The notes beneath the pieces are model-generated. The model did not search any database. It was not told the DNA's origin and worked only from the letters and a program-made list of their open reading frames with translations. From an uncultured Mycoplasmatota bacterium (GTDB taxonomy: Bacteria; Bacillota_I; Bacilli_A; RF39; UBA660): a DNA stretch of 64,000 nucleotides. Shown here piece by piece: positions 7,068-13,472 of this stretch (its first letter is position 1; each line of letters opens with the position of its first letter). The stretch spans positions 22,330-86,329 of the forward strand of contig URVV01000004.1 of the NCBI GenBank assembly GCA_900551455.1, given 5' to 3'. The position numbers and the translations under genes are program-made.

Positions 7068-7748
7068 TTAATTCTTGCAATCCCCTTCTGTATATTCCAT
7101 AGAATAATCGCCAATTAATATATTTTTATCATTTTTAGTGGTATGGCATACTATCATAGTGATATCTTTATTTTTAGATTTGTAAATTTTTGTTCCTCCA
7201 TCTCTCAATGTGACTGTTAACTCTAATTTATCAGTAATATTTTTTATGCCATCATCAAGTGTTTGATAAGCAGTTGAAAGATAAGTTTTCAAAGTAATAT
7301 CTTTATCTTTATCTTTAATATAAAACTCTCCAATATTACCAGCTAAATAAATTGTGCGATTTTCAACAGTACAATAATCATTAAATCTAATATCATTATG
7401 ATTTTCAGGCTTTGTTATATAAAAATCAAAATCGTTAATCTCAATATTTGTTGTTCCTACTTGTGCTGGATAGCTTTCATTAATCATACCTTTATAAGTA
7501 ATAGTTACCTTATCCCCAATTTTACAAGAATTAAAACCATCAACATATTCAATTCTAAATTTATCGCTAGACTTATATTCTTCTTCATTTTCATTTGGGC
7601 GAACAATCATAGTTTTTTCTTCGCACTCTGTTATAGTTCCTGCAAAGGTATGAATATCATCTAAATTATTTTGTTTTGACTTTCTACAACCAGTCATTCC
7701 TAATACCATAACCCCACACACTAAAATAGCAAATAATGTTTTTTTCAT
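7068..7748 (-). CDS. Predicted lipoprotein of unknown function
   Basis: A 226-residue protein with a lipoprotein signal peptide: basic start (MKK), hydrophobic stretch, and lipobox LGMTGC ending near residue 21. The mature part is rich in beta-strand patterns (TFAGTITECEEKTMIVRP, KVTITYKGM, GTTNIEINDFDFYI) suggesting OB or immunoglobulin-like folds, but I recognise no family. Ribosome site GGAGAG precedes the start. It has its own terminator. It may be cargo of element A. Confidence 0.75.
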   Translation of the reverse strand: MKKTLFAILVCGVMVLGMTGCRKSKQNNLDDIHTFAGTITECEEKTMIVRPNENEEEYKSSDKFRIEYVDGFNSCKIGDKVTITYKGMINESYPAQVGTTNIEINDFDFYITKPENHNDIRFNDYCTVENRTIYLAGNIGEFYIKDKDKDITLKTYLSTAYQTLDDGIKNITDKLELTVTLRDGGTKIYKSKNKDITMIVCHTTKNDKNILIGDYSMEYTEGDCKN

Positions 7749-7882
7749 AATCTCTCCTCCATTTCAACAAATTACTATTTATCTGTCTGTTTAATTATAT
7801 CATACTTTTTACATATTTTTTTATTAATATACTAATCATAAGATTACTATTTTACTAACATTTTATTTTATATAATATATCA

Positions 7883-8170
7883 TTATATATCAGAATATAA
7901 TTTCTCAATTAAATCATATTCTTCTCCTAATTGAGCATATAATTCAGATATTTTATTTTCATATTCTTCTTTCTTATTGTTATATTCAATAAGTTTCTTT
8001 TTTTGAAAGAAGAAAGGTTTATTATCTTCTAAGTGGTCAATTAATGTTTGATAAGACTTTATTCTATTATCTATCATTCTTATATTTATATTTGAATCTT
8101 CAATAGCATATCTAATATTTAGTTTTAATAATGATTTAAATAACTCATTATCATCATTTTTTTTAGTCAT
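7883..8170 (-). CDS. Hypothetical helical protein
   Basis: A 95-residue charged protein, mostly predicted helix with likely coiled coil (NKKEEYENKISELYAQLGEEYDLIEKL). A GGAGGTGC ribosome site precedes the ATG. No family recognised. It stands alone between the lipoprotein gene and the divergent double-HTH regulator at 8289. Confidence 0.55.
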   Translation of the reverse strand: MTKKNDDNELFKSLLKLNIRYAIEDSNINIRMIDNRIKSYQTLIDHLEDNKPFFFQKKKLIEYNNKKEEYENKISELYAQLGEEYDLIEKLYSDI

Positions 8171-8288
8171 AATGCACCTCCAATACTTAAATATTTATTA
8201 CAATTTAATTATATCACTTTTTTAACGAATAATCTTCGGTTTTGTAGTTAAAACTAATTTTAATGGGACAATAGTATCGGTGATAGTT

Positions 8289-8738
8289 ATGTTTGATAAT
8301 AATTTACGATATGCTAGAGAAGAATTAGAAATGACACAATCTGAACTGGGTTATATATTTGGTGTATCTGATTCAGCAGTTAGATCATGGGAAACTGCTC
8401 ACGATTCAATACCTTTACCTAAACTAATTAAATTTTGTGATATGTATGATTTCTCATTAGATTTTATATGTGGTTTAATTAGAAAGAATATTACTTATGG
8501 TCATTTTAAAACTGACAAAGTTAAAATTAGTAAAAAATTAAAAGAGTTAAGAAAAAGTTTAAATCTATCTCAACAAAAATTATCTGATGATTGCAAAATA
8601 TCTCAAACAACATATAGTGGTTATGAAACAGGTCATTATCTAATTAATACAACTAATCTTTATTATATTTGTAAAACTTATAATGTTTCTATGGATTGGA
8701 TTGTTGGAAGAACTAATAATCAAAAAATAGGCAAATAA
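8289..8738 (+). CDS. Regulator with two tandem XRE helix-turn-helix domains
   Basis: A 149-residue protein from the ATG; a GTG three codons earlier is the alternative start. Domain 1 (~residues 5-58) reads LRYAREELEMTQSELGYIFGVSDSAVRSWETA...CDMYDFSLDFICGL. Domain 2 (~72-135) reads ISKKLKELRKSLNLSQQKLSDDCKISQTTYSGYETGHY...YNVSMDWIVGR. Each carries its own recognition helix and the D(F/W)I(C/V)G motif that closes such domains. Two DNA-binding heads in one chain suggest binding to paired half-sites as a monomer. The ribosome site is weak. Confidence 0.8.
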   Translation: MFDNNLRYAREELEMTQSELGYIFGVSDSAVRSWETAHDSIPLPKLIKFCDMYDFSLDFICGLIRKNITYGHFKTDKVKISKKLKELRKSLNLSQQKLSDDCKISQTTYSGYETGHYLINTTNLYYICKTYNVSMDWIVGRTNNQKIGK

Positions 8739-8741
8739 AAA

Positions 8742-8782
8742 AAGCGAGAGTATGCTAAAAAAAATAACATATTCTCGCTTTT
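8742..8782. terminator. Bidirectional terminator
   Basis: A 13-bp stem (AAGCGAGAGTATG with CATATTCTCGCTT, one G-T pair) around an A-rich loop, with A-runs on the left and T-runs on the right. It lies between the convergent ends of the double-HTH gene and the 8781-9176 gene and can serve both. Confidence 0.85.
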
Positions 8783-9176
8783 ATAATACATTTAGTGAAT
8801 AACAATAATCATATACATTTAATTGTTCATTGATTTTGGTATTTATTTCTTCATTATTAAAGTCATATTGAAAGATATTAAACAGCATTTCTAATGAAAA
8901 CTTTCGCTTTTCTAATAATGATAGCTCCATATACTTTGCTGAAATAAATAATAGGTTCTTATATTTAGCAAAGTTAGTTATTACATTTTTAGATTCAGGA
9001 TCTAGTATTAATAATACATTTTTTAGAAGTTTAATGAAGTTATTAATATCATAAATAGGTGTAAACCCTATATCTTCAAGTAGGTGTATTGCTAATCTAA
9101 CCTTATCAATTCCTTTTAAATCATCAAACATATTAACTAAATCAATAACTTTCTCGGTATTATCATCTAATAACAT
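8781..9176 (-). CDS. Hypothetical helical protein of element A
   Basis: A 131-residue, leucine-rich and helical protein of unknown family (KVIDLVNMFDDLKGIDKVRLAIHLLEDIGF; NNFIKLLKNVLLILDPES). GAAAGGAGAA precedes the ATG. It lies between the double-HTH regulator and the relaxase gene, in the same direction as the relaxase, so it may be a mobilization accessory or a regulator-associated protein. No motif decides this. Confidence 0.55.
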   Translation of the reverse strand: MLLDDNTEKVIDLVNMFDDLKGIDKVRLAIHLLEDIGFTPIYDINNFIKLLKNVLLILDPESKNVITNFAKYKNLLFISAKYMELSLLEKRKFSLEMLFNIFQYDFNNEEINTKINEQLNVYDYCYSLNVL

Positions 9177-9348
9177 AAATATTCTCCTTTCAAATACGCC
9201 ATTTAAGGCACTTTATTTAAAGAACAGATAAGAGATTAAACCTTAACTTAAAACTCAACTATAAGCATTTAAATAGGGTATAATTTCAAATTTCTGTTTT
9301 TCTATTTATCACTCTAACAATCAAAAAAATCAAGAGTATTTTTTAAAT

Positions 9349-10641
9349 TTATCTACTTAAATCAAAATCATCTTTATCGTATTCTTCTTCATCATAATCT
9401 CTAACTCTTTCTTTATAATAATCTGGTGCTTCAACATAATCAAATAATTCATCTTGTTTAGTTGTTCCTTTAGATATTCTTACAACATCTCCCATATCAA
9501 ACTCACTATTATCATAACAATCTTTAACAACATCAGCAGTTTCATCTTTAGTATAATCATTACCTCGTTGTAATAATTTTCTTAAAAATTTCTTTAATAG
9601 TTGAAATAGTTCACTTAATCTATAAATTAAACTTCTATTTTCTTGTTCTAGGTTTTGATTTTCATATTCTAGTTTACTTATTTCTTTCCTATATTTTTGA
9701 TTTTCTTTTTCTAGTGATTTATAACTATTAGCATAACTATCAACTTTATTAAATATTGTTTGTAGTTTAGGTTGCAATTCCATTACTTTTTTAGATTCAT
9801 TAATAACATTATTCATACTATCAAAAGTTTCTTTTTCTAAAATAACATGTTTATTATCAAAAGGAATCTTTTTATTTGTTTTCATTTGTTCTTCAAACTC
9901 ACTCATCGCTTTATCTAATCTATCACTTTTAGCATTTAATTCGTGATTTAATTTTTTAGTAAGTTGTTTATATTCTTTTATTTTAATGTGTTTATTATCA
10001 CTACCTTTAATACCTCGTTCTAGATCATAACCTTTTTCAGTTAGACTTTTATGATACATATCTTGTAATTGTGATAGGTGTATTTTATCTCTAATATATT
10101 GTTTTTTAGATATGGTATATCTTTCAGTATTAGTTCTCTTATCCAATTTCTTAACAAGTGGAACAACAACACAATGAACATGAGGTGTTAATTCATCTAA
10201 ATGGACAGTTGCATGTAAAATTTGTTCTTTTTTATAACCTAAATCTTTATAAACAAATTCCATACAAGTATCTGCCCATTCTTTTATTTGCTCTCTAGAC
10301 ATACCATCAAAGAAAGTATGAGTAGCAGTAAAAATTAATTCATCAGCAACACAATTTTTGGAACTATTTAACATTTCATGGTATCTTTTCTTTCTATCAG
10401 CTCGTTCAGTTTTCATTCTTTCTTCGTGTTCTTTTTTATATTCTTTTGTTAGTTTATCAAAACCTTTAGTATATTTCATATCTAGTGGAACAAGTTCTAT
10501 ATTATTTTTACTTAATTCTATTTTAATATCTTTATTTGATTGATAAGCTTTCTTTTCTCGCTTATTATGTGATCCTATTTGGGCTAAATCAGGTATAGTC
10601 ATAATAGGTTCACTTCTAAATATTGCATAATTTAATTCCAT
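9349..10641 (-). CDS. mobV: MobV-family relaxase (Mob/Pre)
   Basis: A 430-residue protein that would nick one strand at oriT and lead it into the recipient. Residues 1-20 hold the N-terminal strand (MELNYAIFRSEPI) and IGSHNKRE motif. The metal-binding third motif is HLDELTPHVH at residues 147-156, diagnostic of the MobV family. The C-terminal half is a long coiled coil (residues ~270-345) ending in an acidic tail (DYDEEEYDKDDFD). Ribosome site AGAAAGGAG precedes the ATG. No oriT is seen directly upstream; the pMV158-like site at about 3.85 kb is the likely target. It is co-oriented with the glycosylase-like gene upstream, separated from it by a terminator. Confidence 0.93.
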   Translation of the reverse strand: MELNYAIFRSEPIMTIPDLAQIGSHNKREKKAYQSNKDIKIELSKNNIELVPLDMKYTKGFDKLTKEYKKEHEERMKTERADRKKRYHEMLNSSKNCVADELIFTATHTFFDGMSREQIKEWADTCMEFVYKDLGYKKEQILHATVHLDELTPHVHCVVVPLVKKLDKRTNTERYTISKKQYIRDKIHLSQLQDMYHKSLTEKGYDLERGIKGSDNKHIKIKEYKQLTKKLNHELNAKSDRLDKAMSEFEEQMKTNKKIPFDNKHVILEKETFDSMNNVINESKKVMELQPKLQTIFNKVDSYANSYKSLEKENQKYRKEISKLEYENQNLEQENRSLIYRLSELFQLLKKFLRKLLQRGNDYTKDETADVVKDCYDNSEFDMGDVVRISKGTTKQDELFDYVEAPDYYKERVRDYDEEEYDKDDFDLSR

Positions 10642-10670
10642 ATATCATTTCTCCTTTCTTTTTAAACAAC

Positions 10671-10699
10671 AAAAAAGATATGTCGTTAAACATACCTTT
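10671..10699 (-). terminator. Terminator of the glycosylase-like gene
   Basis: Minus-strand stem GGTATGT-6 nt-ACATATC followed by TTTTTTG, placed between the glycosylase-like gene and the relaxase gene. Confidence 0.75.
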
Positions 10700-10706
10700 A
10701 ATTACA

Positions 10707-11690
10707 TTAATCATCATATCTCTTGTTATAATGACAATAATTTCTTATCTTACATTTCTCGCAGTTAGGGTGTTCTCCACAAATGTTAGCAGATCTTAAT
10801 AAACAAAATTGTTGGATTATTGATTCTACGATTATCTCATCACAGTTATTTAATTCAGCAATCTTTTTTATAATATTTAATACTTGTTGTTCAGTAGCAT
10901 TAGCATTTTCAACAATTCCTAGTCTATGACTACCAAATAATCTTTCTAATTGAGAACTCTTTTTGCAAGTATTAACTCCAACTCTTTTTAAATAATCATA
11001 AGCAAAAGCTCGTCCAACTTGTATTAATTTATATTTACCACTGTTAAACATATTTGCTATGTCATTAGGTTTTTCTTTACTTACAAACTTATCTAAACTT
11101 CCATAATCTTTTTCTATTTGTTCTAATACCATTATATTTTTAGATAATGCTTTCATTTGATAACTAATCATTGGGTTAGTGCAATGAATCTTCCTTAACT
11201 TATTAACTAAAACACTTGGTTCAACAACTTTTAAATAATTCTTATTATAATTATGAAATATTTCATCAATAGCATCCATATTTTCCCTAATATTATTATC
11301 TCCCCATCTATGATTAGAAAGTAGAGCAATTATTAATGCCTTTAAATGTTCTTCAAAAGAATATTTTTTACCTTTCTTTCTTGATTTAACATTATTAACT
11401 AAATCTTTAATATCTCTCATATAATCGTAATTGATTTTTTCCATACTTTCTTTTATAAGAGGGTATATATCTTTTAAATCATTATCATCTAATAAAGTAA
11501 TATTTTTAACCATTTCATAGTTAGGATTATATATTTCTTCCTTATCAATACAATTCTTTAATACATCTATAACTTCTGCATTAGATAAATACTTTACTTT
11601 CTCAATAGGAAATACAACTTTATTTACCTTAACATATTTTATCAGCAAAGGAATTAATTCACTATTTTTAAAAATTTCCTTATTTTCCAT
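10707..11690 (-). CDS. HhH-GPD/endonuclease III-like protein with Fe-S type cysteine cluster
   Basis: About 327 residues from the ATG (a GTG five codons earlier is possible). The C-terminus has four cysteines spaced C-x5-C-x2-C-x5-C (CGEHPNCEKCKIRNYC), close to the C-x6-C-x2-C-x5-C cluster of endonuclease III/MutY DNA glycosylases. Upstream, residues ~105-290 resemble the helical glycosylase core (LLSNHRWGDNNIRENMDAI; IAELNNCDEIIVESIIQQFCLL). The first ~100 residues are unlike that family. A DNA-base excision or modified-base defence role is possible. The catalytic Asp/Lys is not certain. Confidence 0.6.
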   Translation of the reverse strand: MENKEIFKNSELIPLLIKYVKVNKVVFPIEKVKYLSNAEVIDVLKNCIDKEEIYNPNYEMVKNITLLDDNDLKDIYPLIKESMEKINYDYMRDIKDLVNNVKSRKKGKKYSFEEHLKALIIALLSNHRWGDNNIRENMDAIDEIFHNYNKNYLKVVEPSVLVNKLRKIHCTNPMISYQMKALSKNIMVLEQIEKDYGSLDKFVSKEKPNDIANMFNSGKYKLIQVGRAFAYDYLKRVGVNTCKKSSQLERLFGSHRLGIVENANATEQQVLNIIKKIAELNNCDEIIVESIIQQFCLLRSANICGEHPNCEKCKIRNYCHYNKRYDD

Positions 11691-11794
11691 AAAAAAATAT
11701 CTCACTTTCTAAATTTTAGCCTTTAACTAATAAAGTGAAATATTGCCTTTTATCCTTATTTTATAAGGTATTTCTTTATTTTTATATTTGGGTA

Positions 11795-12175
11795 TCACTT
11801 ATTCAACAACAACCAAGGAGTCATTACATATCTAGGACCATTCTCATCATCCACTCCCTTAGCATCATTAATAACATACCCAACACAATCAATCATTTTA
11901 ATATTTGCTGAGAATTCATCTACCATAATTTTAGCCGCATTTGCTGGCACAAATTTTGGTTCTGTTGTCATAATCATTTTTCCACTAGCAGCTTGTGGTA
12001 ACTCATCTAAAGTTCTTTTCTTTTCAAATTCATCCTGAATATTCGGAATAACCATATTTTCCATAAATCTACGTATAAATGTAGATTTACCAGTTCTAAC
12101 TGCTCCAACAACTCCTAAATAAATATCTCCCCCCGTACGTTTAGCAATATTTTTAATAACCTCTATTTTTTCCAT
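11795..12175 (-). pseudogene. spoIVA: spoIVA, 5' portion only, interrupted by element A
   Basis: SpoIVA is the ATPase that polymerises on the forespore to form the base of the spore coat. Only about 121 of the usual ~490 codons remain: EKIEVIKNIAKRTGGDIYLGVVGAVRTGKSTFIRRFME with Walker A GAVRTGKST, DELPQAASGKMIMTTEPKFVPANAA and DCVGYVINDAKGVDDENGPR. Five foreign residues and a stop follow. The ATG at 12175 is chosen because GAGGGAG precedes it by 5-6 nt. Without excision of element A the product lacks the rest of the ATPase and the whole C-terminal domain; with precise excision a full gene could be restored. Confidence 0.92.
11806..11818. other. Right attachment junction of element A in spoIVA
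   Basis: The spoIVA frame is conserved up to ENGPRYVMTPW, then changes to LLLNK and stops. The family continues after TPW with an acidic residue pair and PIPFHEAAE. The recombination point therefore lies within a few bases of 11812. The exact core dinucleotide cannot be read without the other junction. Confidence 0.7.
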
Positions 12176-12196
12176 AAATCTCCCTCTTTTCATTAA

Positions 12197-12224
12197 ATAT
12201 TATGTCAATATTATAAAGATATTC
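12197..12224 (-). promoter_or_regulatory. Possible sigma-E-type promoter of spoIVA
   Basis: On the minus strand GAATATC (12224-12218), a 13-nt spacer and CATAATAT (12204-12197). This fits the remembered mother-cell sigma-E pattern (ATATT-like -35 and CATA-containing -10). It is 21 nt from the start codon, in the 44-nt gap left by the upstream terminator. Confidence 0.5.
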
Positions 12225-12233
12225 AAAAAAGAG

Positions 12234-12260
12234 AAAAAAAGATGAACAAAATTCATCTTT
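12234..12260 (-). terminator. Terminator of the serpin-like gene
   Basis: Minus-strand stem AAAGATGAA-loop-TTCATCTTT followed by a T-run, just after the 12268 stop and before spoIVA. Confidence 0.8.
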
Positions 12261-12267
12261 AAAATAC

Positions 12268-13350
12268 CTACTTCTGATACTTTGTAATATCATCAACTTT
12301 AACTGCAAAATAAGGCTTATCCTTATTGCTTTCCTTCAAAAATAACACAAAACTATCATCCACTAAAAAATACCTTGGATCAGGATGAATAATAGAAGTC
12401 GTTTTAGTATCCATTGCCGCCTCACTCTTAACCTTTCCCCCTGTTTCATTAATAGAAAAACTAATTGTTTGAATAGCCTTTTCTATATTAACTTTTTTTC
12501 CATCCGCAGTAATAAAACTATTATTTTCTAATTCCACATACTCTCTTTTAACATTAAAATCTATCATTGGAGCCTTAAATTTATCATCCTTTGTAAATTC
12601 CTTACTATCAGTATATTTACTACTTAAAGTAACAATCCTCTCATACATCTCATTAAAGGTCTTCCCTGTAGGATTCTTATAAAAGATAACTTCGTCATTA
12701 TTCTTTGTTAATAACTTAATAGCAAATTCATCCGTTGAATTATAAAATAATACTTCTATTTGTTTTCTTACATCACTATTTGTATTCTCACTAGTTCCAA
12801 AATACCTAACATTATCATAATTTCCAAATTTTCCATTCTTTAATATACTAAATCTACTTTTATATTCAAATTCTCTATACAACATAGTATAAAAGAAATA
12901 TCTTCTCTCATTTAAATTATCTTCATTATCTAATCCATTATCACTCCAATCAAAATCATCCAGAATATCACTTGTTTGATTAAACTTCTCTTTAATTCCC
13001 TTCTTAATATCTTCTAATAACTTTTTATTTTTAATTCCATATATCTTAAAATAATACTCATCAGATAACATATCTTCCCTAAAATCTTCTTTATTTAAAT
13101 TTCTAACCATTTCAATTTGGGGATTAAATATTATATCTTGTTTAACAATTTCATTTTTCAAATCATTCCATACTAACTGAAAAGTAGCACACCAACTACT
13201 ATCATTACTTATTAAATCATTCATCGTTGGTACTACAGTAACTCCCTCAGTAACAGCAATTCTCTTTTTATTATTTTTTAACATCCAAAAAAATCCTCCT
13301 CCTATCACTACTATTCCTAACATTCCTAAAATAATCAACTTTTTTTTCAT
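12268..13350 (-). CDS. Membrane-anchored exported protein, serpin-like C-terminus
   Basis: A 360-residue protein. Residues 1-24 are a signal anchor (MKKKLIILGMLGIVVIGGGFFWML). The C-terminal half resembles the serpin fold: FKAPMIDFNVKREY, then a hinge-like SINETGGKVKSEAAMDTKTTS and the closing strand RYFLVDDSFVLFLKESN...YFAVKVDDI. Serpin hinges are normally small-residue rich (EEGTEAAA), and this one is only partly so, so protease inhibition is uncertain. It has its own terminator and lies between spoIVA and uvrA. It could be cell-surface cargo of unknown role if the serpin match is coincidental. Confidence 0.45.
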   Translation of the reverse strand: MKKKLIILGMLGIVVIGGGFFWMLKNNKKRIAVTEGVTVVPTMNDLISNDSSWCATFQLVWNDLKNEIVKQDIIFNPQIEMVRNLNKEDFREDMLSDEYYFKIYGIKNKKLLEDIKKGIKEKFNQTSDILDDFDWSDNGLDNEDNLNERRYFFYTMLYREFEYKSRFSILKNGKFGNYDNVRYFGTSENTNSDVRKQIEVLFYNSTDEFAIKLLTKNNDEVIFYKNPTGKTFNEMYERIVTLSSKYTDSKEFTKDDKFKAPMIDFNVKREYVELENNSFITADGKKVNIEKAIQTISFSINETGGKVKSEAAMDTKTTSIIHPDPRYFLVDDSFVLFLKESNKDKPYFAVKVDDITKYQK

Positions 13351-13445
13351 TAATCATTCTCCTTAAAAATTTAAATTTCAATTAAATTGTATCAAATAAG
13401 CTTAAAAAAGTCTAGTAATTCATTAAATATCATCATAATTCTTGA

Positions 13446-13472
13446 GAAAAAGAATGATAACCTCATTCTTTA
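13446..13472 (-). terminator. Terminator of uvrA
   Basis: Minus-strand stem AAGAATGA-5 nt-TCATTCTT followed by TTTTCTC, overlapping the last bases of uvrA. Confidence 0.75.

Larger units (their letters stand above)
1..11812. mobile_element. Element A: integrated mobilizable element, left end outside window
   Basis: Seen: a serine recombinase at the left edge, mobilization functions (pMV158-like oriT at about 3852-3900, MobV relaxase at 9349-10641), several XRE/HTH regulators and a ribosomal-protection tetracycline resistance gene, with no conjugation machinery or phage structural genes. The right boundary is set by spoIVA, whose reading frame is lost immediately after the conserved TPW codons near 11812. 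Inference: an integrative mobilizable element that depends on a helper conjugative element. The left junction, with the remaining spoIVA codons, should lie beyond base 1. Confidence 0.82.

Noticed and set aside
1..12000. Prophage interpretation of element A
   Set aside because: No capsid, portal, terminase or lysis genes; MobV and oriT fit a mobilizable element.
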